A stretch of DNA of 64,000 nucleotides from Rana temporaria (taxonomy: Eukaryota > Chordata > Amphibia > Anura > Ranidae), in contig NC_053491.1 in the NCBI RefSeq assembly GCF_905171775.1, positions 133,724,483 through 133,788,482 of the forward strand. Reading direction: 5' to 3'. A program made the translations under genes and the position numbers. The notes under the pieces are model-generated. The model was not told where the DNA came from and made no database searches. It saw only the letters and a program-made list of their open reading frames with translations. Position 1 is the first letter of the stretch, and the number at the start of each line of letters is the position of its first letter. Shown in pieces: positions 34,701-43,323 of the stretch.

Positions 34701-34876
34701 GTCCCAGGATCGGGTTTCACTGCGACCACGTAAGCCTTTCTGTCCGGGGACAATGCTTGTACCACCTCTTTAATTTGTTTCTTTCCCCAGTCGCTCCATG
34801 GAAGTTCAATGACCACGCTTTCTTCTGAGCGTGTCCCTTCTGCTTCGCACCATTGGACTACTTTGATGGGGTCCAT
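28790..34876 (-). CDS. Gag-Pro-Pol polyprotein of the Gypsy element (2028 codons)
   Basis: One open frame without any frameshift. The frame is open further upstream into the LTR, but the ATG at 34876 (MDPIKVVQWCEAEG) is the first in the internal region, 41 bases after the primer binding site, so I chose it. Order: N-terminal WC-containing domain and capsid-like helices; CCHC zinc knuckle (33413-33454); aspartic protease with LLDTGAQVTLL (DTG 33102-33110); RT with YLDD at 31763-31774; RNase H starting HVDAS (31256); integrase HHCC finger, then DDE residues at Asp 30266-30268, Asp 30089-30091 and Glu 29981-29983; GPY/F-like module (DRWRSQPYVV) and an acidic tail. Stop TAA at 28790-28792. All catalytic residues are present. 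The N-terminal Gag domain recalls PNMA-type proteins, an inference. Confidence 0.95.
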   Translation of the reverse strand: MDPIKVVQWCEAEGTRSEESVVIELPWSDWGKKQIKEVVQALSPDRKAYVVAVKPDPGTDCTYALIEWERDVPENFHGASIKLSEKTEFHLTHPSKHEGRSPSQKQLEPLDRKAEAAVKSLAERQLADLKRQYCNIQERFQETSSMIAERINGLRVVLEDQKDGQITPNTGKVLKKRTQGRLQEVTIRKDFHIDGQIGERGQKDKLSYTSLLHQIELGLQKGYLESEIREAVIHAISPGSSVRGMLERKSGLTLNQLKRILKSYYEEEDATELFHRLINMTQDSRETPQNFLFRAIDLKDRLLFTSKEEGNGEHFGAELVKRKFRRSVTTGLRSDYIKLQLKQYLEDPSTPDEVLIEKVNEADKMEIERDQKQGKLQPPSTTSAKIQQIGVPSDTQELNVLATSVEQGSWLSPIHHLPVGQTELEKLFQTQKEILEMMTMLMTRLVKPQTEEVLPLKAPETPTINHPMKQTQRVCFKCGGVGHLRRVCPSPVTETKSKQLGEKLQRAPVKESTGRPVAIANSTPTHIPLTTEVTNKPGWKRERPPKPKAKVQATRQVKGTAISGFPPKLVGPSPIVPIQVEGIYTKALLDTGAQVTLLYRDFYDRHLKHLPLQKLEELEIWGLGTQNFPYDGYLPVRLTFDPSTAGEAETFDTLAIVCPRPPGADKNSLIIGTNTDLVRRLLAPLVLQKGTLPTKIHPMLAQTYRDLRQEEEAPEEGVGKIWLLDREKRLVQPGEVVCLRASVKLSWKKPGPFIVLENTSQEEKKGLELIPEVLPTRALKRTHGKVPVSVRNTAAVPVRVPARLLLGQVSPATPVTACGSTEGPAAEISVEDFCPKNTPLTPAWRERAKAQLLRWRAAFSKSEFDVGLAKSATHRIRLEEDKPFRERVRRIPLGDLEDLREQLAELKSTGIIRESRSPYASPIVVVRKKNGSLRLCIDYRTLNRRTIPDQYTTPRIEDALQSLSGAKWFSVLDLKSGYYQIPMCPEDKEKTAFITPVGFFEFNRMPQGLSGAPATFQRLMEKTVGDMNLLEVLVYLDDVIVFGRTLEEHEERLEKVLKRLHDEGLKLSMEKCQFYQPSVNYLGHIVSEEGVATDPKKLEAVTSWPRPTNVTELRSFLGFCSYYRRFVEGFAKIAHPLTELLKKQEEVSVSPDQSRKPKEGPRRKKESIQDQWTPGCEEAFKQLKWSLTTAPVLAYADPAKPYELHVDASRDGLGGVLYQEHEGHLQPIAYVSRSLIPAERNYPTHKLEFLALKWAVVDKLKDYLYGAEFVVKTDNNPLTYLLTTAKLDATGHRWLAALSAFTFSLKYRPGVGNRDADALSRRPHDPRNPSEDWTQLTPEGVRALCEGTSLHGRGGARAEEVGVSSAGVPRCYCNVSQVVQEDLPKLSRKDLRRDQEEDPLCGLVLKALEHQQSDVLQKSPKKEARLILKEWDRLQLQQGVVYRRGPSDDPEAKWQLLLPEKHRERVLIALHDHHGHLGAERTFQLVRDRFYWPHMRKEVESYCHSCLRCIQRKTLPQRAAPMGHLESQGPMDLVCIDFLCLESDLSGQGDILVVTDHFTRYAQAFPTRDQQATTVAKTLVEKFFVHYGLPQRIHSDQGRDFESKLIKRLLDLLGIQKSRTTPYHPQGDPQPERFNRTLLNMLGTLTAEQKPHWSKHITALVHAYNSTKSDATGYSPYRLMFGREARLPVDLAFGSSLDHTSETSHRGYVDRLRRSLKIAYEQAQATSNSRVNRNKRNFDLKVRVQDLQPGDRVLLRNLGIPGKHKLADRWRSQPYVVCRKLPGLPVYEIKPEGNTGPIKTWHRNHLLPLTEAVRISTEEEFPSTSTDVCRPITRSQLAPSTDEDEEVEMSWLWPPETSETDADISSEVEEDNNGTLRAEAPEFVPATHLAEEPSTLIYSPFLVTERRDDDICQKGMDTPKVQRAKRDIRPPRRLTYDTLGECSEASQFVSKRNLELSGPSTFDSVRDNPTSPLGTSVPDTVVSSVSAQDSSPSYDNWWEAPLSVLYNRIEAKMQNRVSNLNLFGGPKR

Positions 34877-34916
34877 GATAGCGTGAAGGGGCGGGCTTGC
34901 TTGTAGAGTGACAGGA

Positions 34917-34934
34917 ATCCCGGACGAGCCCCCA
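34917..34934 (-). promoter_or_regulatory. Primer binding site, tRNA-Pro type
   Basis: On the minus strand, two bases after the 5' LTR, the 18-mer TGGGGGCTCGTCCGGGAT is present. It is the sequence complementary to the 3' end of vertebrate tRNA-Pro, well known from gammaretroviruses. It would prime minus-strand DNA synthesis. Confidence 0.9.
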
Positions 34935-34936
34935 CG

Positions 34937-36046
34937 TGTAGCACTGACCCCCGAAGGAGCTGCTGGTTTAATTTGGGCCTGCACTCTACCAATAAACCCC
35001 ACTAACTTGGCTCAATCCCCTTGGCACAGCTGTGATGCAATGCAATACAATACAATGTAAGACAATACAAAATACCTGTATTATAACCCCAGGATCCACT
35101 GACTGCACTTGGAGTGAGAAAAACAGTACGCCACAACAACTGGATACTTAACCAGAGATATATTTTACTGTGAAATATGCAAAGAAGTGATTACAGTAAT
35201 TGTGCTGTCATCCCAACGTAAGACGACAGCACAATTGATTTAAACATAAGCTATTTGAAAACAGTATACATAAATATTTTATACCTGGGAGCTCCCCCTA
35301 CTTTATTAGCTATGCGTGAGATCTCACTTAAAGTACTTAGTCTTGGATCTTCTTTCTTCGCTAGCTAAAGTGATTTGTAATCCACAGTTTTGATGAGTCA
35401 AATTGAAGTGAAAATGCTCCTGGTGTAACTGCAACAACTATTTTAAAATCGCTTGAAACGTCAAATTAGATAGGCCTCAAGCCTTCTCAGTTTAAGTTCC
35501 TCTGTGGAACTATAAATCCCAGTGAGGCCTGTATATGAGTCTAACTGCGTGTAAACTTAGCAAACTGTGGGTCGTGACCCGCTCACCCACTGGATCGGAG
35601 CTCCGGGTAGTAACTTTTGTTCAGGGTCCTGTGACTGCAACTTGCTTCTCCGTCAGCTCTGTTCAGCTCCGCTTGATGGATCCGGTTCTCCGATGGTCGG
35701 ATGAGTGTCTCTCGGTCTCTGCAATCCGGCCACTGTCCTCTAGCTCTCTGAGCTCAGCCTTCGCTCCCCAGCAGCTCGGCATCAGCATCCAGAAGGCTTT
35801 TTGTTTACACTCCTGTCTCCCCTTGTCTCCAAGGCAACCAAAACCCTCAACCAAACATCTCTCTGCATTACCAGTATTTGGGTCTCTCCTCGTCTCCAAG
35901 GCAACCAAAATACTAAACAAAACATCTCTCTGCATTACCAGTATTTGGTCACTAGATGGCTCCAAATACTTAAACATAGCAATGTCCATAGACGTTGTAT
36001 TAAAGTATGCAAACACACATCAATATACAAGAATGTCAGCGCTACA
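34937..36046 (-). repeat. 5' LTR of the Gypsy element
   Basis: Same 1110 bp as the 3' LTR at a constant offset of 7270. On the minus strand it precedes the primer binding site by two bases. The 67-bp tandem duplication lies at about 35825-35958. Confidence 0.96.
35277..35283 (-). promoter_or_regulatory. TATA-like box in the 5' LTR
   Basis: TATAAAA on the minus strand, with an identical copy at 28007-28013 in the 3' LTR. It lies about 770 bp into the LTR, leaving about 340 bp for R and U5. A minus-strand ATTAAA (34967-34972) could be the polyadenylation signal. Position only; no transcript evidence. Confidence 0.4.
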
Positions 36047-36050
36047 CATA

Positions 36051-36696
36051 TTTATGTCAAGGGTAGGCTTATAAACACAGTTTGAAGCTATGCTGTCATA
36101 TTACCTTATGTAACGAAAATGCTTCAATATGAAACCTTGGATTGTTTAGGCCTCAAGTGACATCATTGATGCACAATAATGTGTGGATAATCATACTTTT
36201 GGTGCATTTTATTACAAGGGACAGATGTATGTCAACAAAATGTTTGTTTAAAGCTAAACTAAAATGCCATGAAGTACAGCTAGGCTAGCATTTTTTTTAA
36301 ATATCATCTCCATGTTAATGCTTTATATTTTACTGGCTTTAATTCTATTCAAGAACTGGATGCTGTCAAGCTGTTTGGTAACAAAGGCCCAGGCGTGAGG
36401 GAGAGATTTAGGAGAACACAGTGACCATGCTACACCCACTCTGTTAGACCAGCTAGGTTATGTTAATGTAACGCTGCTGTGGATGATAGATGGGGCATGT
36501 TGATGGCTGCACTGTTCTATCTCAAAGGGGCCTTGCTCACAGCAGCCACAGACATTCCCCTACTGCGCTGCATAAGCTGACAATAGGAGGAATTGCACGT
36601 TTTTTTTATTTTTTCAGATATAAAGTCCTGAAAGAAAACTGGTCATTAGAAAACAATATCTTTATTGGGGTATCTGTGGATTCGTTTTAAGATCAT
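36051..36696. other. Unassigned DNA
   Basis: Flank of the Gypsy insertion; the original target reads into ATTTATGTCAAGGG. No feature recognised. Confidence 0.35.
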
Positions 36697-37252
36697 TTAA
36701 AGTGGAACTGCAGTCTGCTCACATCATTTGTAATAAAAACATCTTTGCCATTCTGAGGCTTCCCTTCAACCACTTTGCATATTATTTTATATATACTGTG
36801 ATTCTGTACTTGACAAATATGCTGCAGACATCTCACACATCTCCCATCACTAAGTCTGGCTGCAGCCATTTTAACTGTGGGCAGCTGAAGCTGCTGCCTG
36901 TTCACTTCCTGGATTAACACAGACACACATATATACAGATACACACACATATATACAGACAGACAGACACACCACTGCTCTTGCCTGCACATTTCTCCTT
37001 GATGAATACACATGGAACTCTGCAGTCTCCTCCTATCTCCACCCTCGTCTAGCCCCCTGCAGCTCTCCTTGGCTCTTCTACGACTCATCCCTCCTCCACT
37101 CTACTGCCCTTCCTTGCACATTCTCACGAGAGTGAGAGAGAGAGCTATGCAGGATATCATAAACCTAAGCTAATTACCAGACAAGAAACATGAAGTGGGC
37201 TGTATGAGGTATTTACTGGCAGACAAAAAAAATTTTTACTATCCAAAGTTAA
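36697..37252. mobile_element. Candidate T2-like MITE
   Basis: TTAAAGTGGAACTGCAG at the left and ACTATCCAAAGTTAA at the right, TTAA at both ends and weak inverse similarity. Contains a CA/TA-rich run (36920-36970) and AGTGAGAGAGAGAG (37130-37144). Confidence 0.45.
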
Positions 37253-38467
37253 AACAACAAGGGCAGAAGTTTTAATAGATGGAAAGTTGAAAAAAATTAT
37301 CTTTAAGCTTACCGTGCATGTAAATTAGGTCTGTTCCTAACGAATCAGCCAAAAGTCACTACGTGGGTGCCTCCTCCCACCCAATGTTTTTCAACTGAGA
37401 AACCAAGGAGCCAAAAGGAAAAATTTCAGCTGAAGGACAGTTGCATCCGATCAGATGCAGCTGCTGTTCAGGTATTCTGACAACCACAATAGGCATAGCA
37501 ACAAATCAATGCCGTGTAGTATACATAGAGGGATCTTGTTGTTTTTGTTTTTGTATTGCAAGGAAGGAACTTTTGAAAAAGAGGGCGGAACTTTCAAGGG
37601 TGTTGAGATCTTCATTCAGAATAATTCATTGGAACTATTGTGTATTAAAAAGGAGCTTTTAGTAATACATTAATTCAAATGTTTAAATTGGGTAAACTTC
37701 CCCTAAAAGCACGCGCAAAAAAGTTAAATACATCCTCATAGCTAATGAGACCCCAGATTGGAGGACCACCTATGGGACTCATATACACAATGTAAGTCAA
37801 ACATACTATCACACATATAATCGAATAAAAGGGGAGAGGTGCTTCATCCCAACGTGTTTCATTTTAGCTTCCTCAGGGGTTCAAAGGGGTGGAGTTAAGG
37901 ATGATTAAAGAAATATCAAGAACATTTCCAGTGTTGAAGGGTCATGTTAATTAGTAATTTCTCCCAAAATAAACACAGATGGCAGCAGTATAGGATGATA
38001 GCTGATGTGAAGATTGACAGGCAAAGATGCAGCCCTACCACTGCACCCACACAAAAGGGGGGGGGGCTAGAAGCCACCCACAGGAGGGGAATAATGTCAG
38101 TTTCACCTTCAATTCCTCATATCCAGTAATTGCAAGTAAAATGTCCTATCCAACTAGCCAAGCCATAGAGCACCTCTAGGACAGGGGATCTAGAGGTCCA
38201 AAGAGGATCCAAGCACTAATCCAGTGAGGGTCCCCAGGGATCTTTACTGTTGCATGGCTTGTAGTCTGTTTTCATGCAGGTAATTACTCCACTTTTTTTG
38301 TATGGCAGTTTTTAGCTGTATAAAGTAATACAAAAAAAAAAGTCATAAGTAAATGAACATCAATGAGCTTAACATCTTAACATTGAATAGGGATCATGGG
38401 ATGATCTTCTTTTAGATAAACATTATGTGTAAGGTATAGCTACATACCCAATTTTTGAAAGAAAGTA
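37253..38467. other. Unassigned DNA
   Basis: 37840-37895 has CCCAACGTGTTTCATTTTAG then CTTCCTCAGGGG, a motif style found in other amphibian repeats (also near 54100). A G run occurs at 38057-38065. No coding signal. Confidence 0.35.
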
Positions 38468-38700
38468 CCGTATTTAGCGGCGTATAACACGTGCCGGCGT
38501 ATAACACGCACCCTAATTTTAACCCCCTTAGCGGTATCCCCGAGCGTGACTCGGGGTAGATGTGCAGAGTGTGCAGTGGCGCGGCTTACCTTTCGCAGCA
38601 TCCACAGACAAGTTACTCACCTTGTCCCTGGATCCTGCGATGCATCCCCGCTGTGTGAGTGTGCGTGTCCCCGTGTGCCGCCGAAGAGTTTTCAGGGATC
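38468..38700. mobile_element. Fragments of two elements: CCGTATTTA-type end abutting a TTAACCCCC-type end
   Basis: TA|CCGTATTTAGCGGCGTATAA at 38466 onwards, with GGCGTATAACACG repeated twice, is one end of the 43324/49734 family. At 38519 TTAA|CCCCCTTAGCGGTATCC begins a piggyBac-like end containing the hairpin CCCGAGCGTGACTCGGG. Neither has a second end here. Confidence 0.5.
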
Positions 38701-39192
38701 GTCTAAATATGAATAGATTAGGGGACAGTTGGACAGATTGTCAGACCTAATCTCTGGCTTCTTCAGCATATTAATGATCCTTTACTGAGCCTGCACTCTG
38801 CTGTTGGCACTGAACATCTGATGCTGAGACTTGTGCTGGCTATAGTAGACTGATCATAGTGGATCATTCTTTGAATGGAAGAAGGCAGATCATAATGTTC
38901 ATGATGATCATGGTGTTCTGTGATTGGAAGAGAGAAGACCATAGGAACCCTTACATTCTTATTACAGAATACAAGCTGTTCTGTGAATGGAAGTAGTGCA
39001 AATGAACATCACAGCCTCCCCCTTTCATTTACATAATGCCTTTCATTTTGGGAAAATTTGACAAGCCTTTTTCCTAAATGGAGGATGTGCTGAGGAGTAA
39101 CCCACTATGATTAGTGTACTGAAGCTGAAACTACAAGTCTCAGTGCTGGATATTTGTCATTGATAGAAAACAGTGGGCTAAATAATAGTAAG
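38701..39192. other. Unassigned DNA
   Basis: Rich in GATCAT words (38850-38920). No gene or family recognised. Confidence 0.35.
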
Positions 39193-39435
39193 GAAATTAC
39201 TAGGGTTGTCCCGATACCGATACTAGTATCAGTATTGGGACCAATACTGAGCATTTGCGCAAGTACTTGTACTCGCGCAAAAGGCTCCCGATGATTCACC
39301 GATACTTTTTTTGCACCCGAGAGCGGGCGGAGAGCAGGCGGAGAGCGGACGGAGAGGGGGCGGAGAAGAGGCGGAGAGCAGTCCTCGTGTATTTAAAACA
39401 TGCCACTAATGGAGGAGAGGAGAGCTGCTGCTGCT

Positions 39436-39710
39436 GTCGCCGTCTAGTTGATCAGCACTCGGGGAACATAACAGCTTTCATTTGAATAGCTGTGTGTTCC
39501 CCACTGCACATCGTCATATATGATCCCTCCCCCTTGTCCGGGCACTTTGATAGACCGATCACCCATCCCAGGATTGGACAGGTGGTCTGTCTATCAAAGT
39601 GCCCGGACAAGGGGGCAAGGTGGGGCTATGTATGACGATGAGCGGCGGAGAACACACAGCTATTATAATGAAAGCTGTTATGTTCCCCGCACGCTGATCA
39701 ACTAGATGGC
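39436..39710. repeat. Hairpin inside the hAT-like element
   Basis: Nested pairs: TAGTTGATCAGC with GCTGATCAACTA; GGGGAACATAACAGCTTTCA with TGAAAGCTGTTATGTTCCCC; CTTGTCCGGGCACTTTGATA with TATCAAAGTGCCCGGACAAG. Confidence 0.85.
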
Positions 39711-39754
39711 GGGGGTGGGGGTTTTTCCCTTTGTCACTGGAGACCTACACAAAG

Positions 39755-39906
39755 CTGCATTTGGGGACACGGCTGCATTTGCGGACATGGCTGCATTTGG
39801 GGACAAGGCTGCATTTGGGGACACAAGGCTGCATTTGGGGACATGGCTGCATTTGAGGATACATGGCTGCATTTGGGGACACATGGCTGCATTTGGGGAC
39901 ACATGG
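39755..39906. repeat. Minisatellite, unit GGCTGCATTTGGGGACA(CAT)
   Basis: About eight direct units of 18-21 bp, varying at the end (ACGG, ATGG, AAGG, ACAAGG, ACATGG). Confidence 0.9.
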
Positions 39907-39981
39907 ACACATTTAAAAAAAAAGTATCAGTACTTGTACTCGGTCCTAAAAAAGTGGTATCGGGACAACCCTAGACATTAC

Positions 39982-40800
39982 AAATGCTGCAATGGCCAGA
40001 GATGAGGCACACTTCATTATAGACAGTTTATTTTTACCATGTAAATGTACAAAAATAGCGTTTGGCCATACTTTAGGTTTAAGATCTTTTAGTCACTTTT
40101 GGTTATTTTTTACACAGGAAATTGAAATGAACCTATTTAAAGGAGGAAAAACCAGCAGTCCTCCCTCTATAATTTAGTTTGTAAGATTGTATAAATAGGC
40201 AGCTACAGAACTCAAGTAACCAAAAGGGTTAAGAATAAATCTGTAATATTTATGTATGTTTTGTTTCCCAGAGAGAGTACAGTTCTAGAAAAGAAAGAAC
40301 TAGTTTGCAAGAGGTTTTTGCTGACCCTGGCATATTAGTTGAATTGTGGAGGAAGCTAACAAGCAGATAGAAAAAAATGTTTGTTTTTCTTTGATTTCCA
40401 TGGAATCCCACTGCTTTCCATGCTAAGATCAGTTCTCCATGCCGCTTGTAAACTCCATCCTGTCTGGATGTGATATACTTTTGATTCTCAGGTGATTATT
40501 TTCCTATGAACTGAGTCTACATTTATGTTGATTAATGACATGCATTGCAGAAAATTACTGCTGATGCTCTGTTTATAGTTATTTGCATGATATGATGAAT
40601 GTTTTGCTTAGTGTCTAATCAAAAATGGGTGCAGGGGGAAAAGGTTTTACCCAATAAGGTGGTCTTCTGAGCTACATTGGACACATCACGTTCTAATTGG
40701 TTGCTAAAAGCAATAACACATTCTTGTGCTCTAGTTTTCTTGTTTTTAAATGTTTTAATAATTATTGCTTAATAGTTTGTTCCAAGTGTTAACATCTTTG
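39982..40800. other. Unassigned DNA
   Basis: AT-rich, no repeat family or gene recognised. Confidence 0.35.
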
Positions 40801-41522
40801 GGGCAGATTCACAAAGATCTGCACCGACACAGCGTATCTGAGATACGCTACTCCGCCGTAACTTACCTGGCTTTGGTTTGAATCCAGAAAGAATTTGCGC
40901 CGTAAGTTACGCCGGCATAGTGTATCTCTCGCGGCGTAAGGGCGCGGAATGCAAATGCGGCGAGTAGGGGGCGTGTTTCATTTAAATGAAGCGCGTCCCC
41001 GCGCCGAACAAACTGTGCATGCCCCATCTGTCAAAACTCCCAGGGTGCATTGCTCCAAATGACGTCGCAAGGACGTCATTGTTTTCGGCGTGAACGTAAA
41101 TGGCGTCCAGCCCCATTCACGGACGACTTACGCAAACAAAGAAAATTTTTCAAAATTATACACGGGAACGATGGCCATACTTAACATTCAGTACGCCACC
41201 AGATAGCAGCTTTAACTGTACGCCGGAAAAAGCCAAATGGAAACAACGTAAAAGAATGCGACGACCGCTCATACGTTTGTGGATCGTCGGAAATAGCTAA
41301 TTTGCATACTCGCCACAGATAACGATGTGAACGCCACCCAGCGGCCGCCGGAAAATTGCATCTTAGATCAGACGGCGTACTAAGGCGTACACCTGTCGGA
41401 TCTAACCCAGATGCCGTTGTATCTTGTTTGGTGGATACCAAAACAAAGATACGACGGGCAAAATTTGAAATTACACGGCGTTTCAACAGATACGCCGGCG
41501 TAATTTCTTTGAGGATCTGCCC
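40801..41522. mobile_element. GGGC(C/A)AGATTCA-family MITE, CTTTG flanks
   Basis: GGGCAGATTCACAAAGATC at the left and GAGGATCTGCCC at the right; CTTTG on both sides (40796-40800, 41523-41527). The body is rich in CGTA and GCCG words (ACGCCGGCGTAA, GAGATACGC), typical of this family; other members at 44541, 45963, 57538 and 63899. No transposase. Confidence 0.8.
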
Positions 41523-41906
41523 CTTTGTATTTAAAATAATATGTGTGCCGTAGTAGTTGGATGAGGTTAGTACACATTATCGTAATGGAGTTGACCCAAA
41601 AGATGTTTTTTTTCCCAAGAAAAAAATTGCATACAGTATCTCACAAAAGTGAGTACACCCCTCACATTTTTGTCATTATTTTATTATATATTTTCATGTG
41701 ACAATACTGAAGAAATGATACTTTGCTACAATGTAAAGTAGTGAGTGTACAACTTGTATTACAGTGTAAATTTGCTGTCTTCAAAATACCTCAACACACA
41801 GCTATTAATGTCTAAACCACTGTCAACAACTTCTGGATATGATGCTGAGCATGTGCACTCAACTTCTTTGGTCAACCATGGCAAGGCCTGTTCTGAGTTT
41901 ACTCAC

Positions 41907-42068
41907 TCACTGAGCAGAACCTGTCCTGTTAAACCACTGTATGGTCTTGGCCACCATGCTGCAGCTCAGTTTCAGGGTCTTGGCAATCTTCTTACAGCCT
42001 AGGCCATCTTTATATAGAGCAACAGGTCTTTTTTTCAGATCAGAAAGTTCATTGCCATGAGGTGCCAT
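41907..42068 (-). pseudogene. Tc1 transposase N-terminal HTH fragment
   Basis: 53 codons from ATG 42068: MAPHGNELSDLKKRPVALYK, then DGLGCKKIAKTLKLS and TIQWFNRTGS, the first paired-type helix-turn-helix of Tc1 transposases, which binds the TIR. The frame then ends and the sequence passes into TIR-proximal DNA, so the second HTH and the whole DDE catalytic domain are deleted. Could at most encode a DNA-binding stub; probably not expressed. Confidence 0.85.
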
Positions 42069-42164
42069 GTTGAACTTCCAGTGACCAGTATGAGAGGATG
42101 AGAGCGAAAACACCAAATTTAACACACCTGCTCCCCATTCACACCTGAGACCTTGTAACACTAA

Positions 42165-42428
42165 AGCCCTGTACACACGATCAGTCCATCTGATGAGAAC
42201 GGACTGAAGGACTGTTTTATCGGTTAACCGATGAAGCTGACTGATGGTCTGATGTGCCTACACACCATCATTTAAAAAAAAACGATCAACGCGGTGACGT
42301 AAAACACAACGACGTGCTGAGAAAAATGAAGTTCAATGCTTCCAAGCATGCGTCGACTTGATTCTGAGCATACGCAGGTTTTTAACCGATGCTTTTGCAT
42401 ACTAACCGTCGGTTTTGTGTACAAGGCC
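42165..42428. mobile_element. GTACACACGA-family MITE nested in the Tc1 element, TAA duplication
   Basis: Left AGCCCTGTACACACGATCAG; right GGTTTTGTGTACAAGGCC; TAA on both sides (42162-42164, 42429-42431). Internal GCGGTGACGTAAAACACAAC and AAGCATGCGTCGACTTGA are the inverse of the blocks in 8614 and 13504. The host Tc1 sequence continues cleanly after removing the insert and one TAA. Confidence 0.9.
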
Positions 42429-42751
42429 TAACGAGTCACATAACACCAGTGAGGGAAAATGGCTAATTGGGCCCAATTTGGACATTTTCACTTAAGGGTG
42501 AACTCTATGCCCAAGAGGATTAAGGCAGTGCTGGAAAATAATGGTTGCCACACACAATTTAGACACTTTATACCCAATTTGGACATTTTCACTTAGGGCA
42601 GATTAAGTGTGTTGAGTTATTTTGCACTGTAGTACAAGCTGTACACTTACATTGTAGCAAAGTGTCATTTCTTCAGTGTCGTCCCATGAAAATATATAAT
42701 AAAATACTTACAAAAATGTCAGGGGTGTACTCACTTTTGTAAGATACTGTA

Positions 42752-43323
42752 CTTATACCATATTTGAGTGCAGTTAAACTGCTGGCTACTTGCCCTTACA
42801 CCAGAGAGGCACTTTGTGTGATACTGTATGTCCTTTACCGTCTACAAAAGATCACTTTATCCAAACACCATTGTTCTTGTGCTGGTGTGGCGCTCTAGTA
42901 TTAAGTTTAATTTAAATGTTACTGCTTTATTGTTACTTTCTGTTACTTCTGCTGTTTTTTTCTTTTTCTTGTTCCATAATATCTTTAGTAGAAAATTAGT
43001 ACAAAAATAAAAACATCAAACATAACATAATATCAAAACAGGACCCCTCCAAGGTACTAACACAGATGTTATAGCTCTTAAAACAGTCAATGAGCTGTCA
43101 TCGGCCAATCAAGTCTAACCTTAATTGTAAGGTCAAAACCACACTGTATGCATGTCAATAAAGTATGAAACATAAATAACAAAAAAAAAGAAAAGCAAGA
43201 ACAGAAATAGACACCACATCGGGAACATCAAATTAATACACAATCAAAGTTGGGAAATAAAGAAAAGGAGGGGGGAGTAGAGAAATGGGTAAAATAAAAA
43301 ACAAAAAATAGGAGAACAAAGTA
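42752..43323. other. Unassigned AT-rich DNA
   Basis: No gene or family recognised. Confidence 0.35.

Larger units (their letters stand above)
27667..36046 (-). mobile_element. Complete Ty3/Gypsy LTR retrotransposon, intact and apparently young
   Basis: 8380 bp, read on the minus strand. Two 1110-bp LTRs start TGTAGC and end GCTACA, with no difference found when read side by side. The 4-bp sequence CATA is duplicated at both borders (27663-27666 and 36047-36050). In order on the minus strand: 5' LTR (34937-36046), primer binding site, one Gag-Pro-Pol frame (34876-28790), purine-rich tract, 3' LTR (27667-28776). The domain order PR-RT-RH-IN places it in Ty3/Gypsy (Metaviridae-type), not Copia or BEL. 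No envelope frame. Identical LTRs and an open frame imply recent insertion. Confidence 0.96.
39201..39973. mobile_element. hAT-like MITE with internal giant hairpin and minisatellite
   Basis: Ends TAGGGTTGTCCCGATACC and GGTATCGGGACAACCCTA are exact inverses; AGTACTTGTACTCG occurs near both ends. Flanks GAAATTAC (39193-39200) and GACATTAC (39974-39981) match at 7 of 8, a hAT signature. Inside are a 275-bp hairpin (39436-39710) and an array of about eight units of 18-21 bp (39755-39906). Confidence 0.88.
41634..42749 (-). mobile_element. Tc1-like transposon, internally deleted, carrying a nested MITE
   Basis: Ends CAGTATCTCACAAAAGTGAG and the inverse ...ACTTTTGTAAGATACTG, with TA on both sides (41632-41633, 42750-42751). 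TIRs of over 100 bp hold the repeated GAGTACACCCC / GGGGTGTACTC motifs. The transposase remnant lies on the minus strand; most of the gene is missing. A GTACACACGA-family MITE is inserted at 42165-42428. Confidence 0.9.

Noticed and set aside
30119..34828. Plus-strand and off-frame ORFs inside the Gypsy region
   Set aside because: Antisense or off-frame shadows of the Gag-Pol frame.
39755..39906. Regular repeats at 39755 considered as a CRISPR array
   Set aside because: Units are contiguous without spacers, the context is a eukaryotic transposon; it is a minisatellite.
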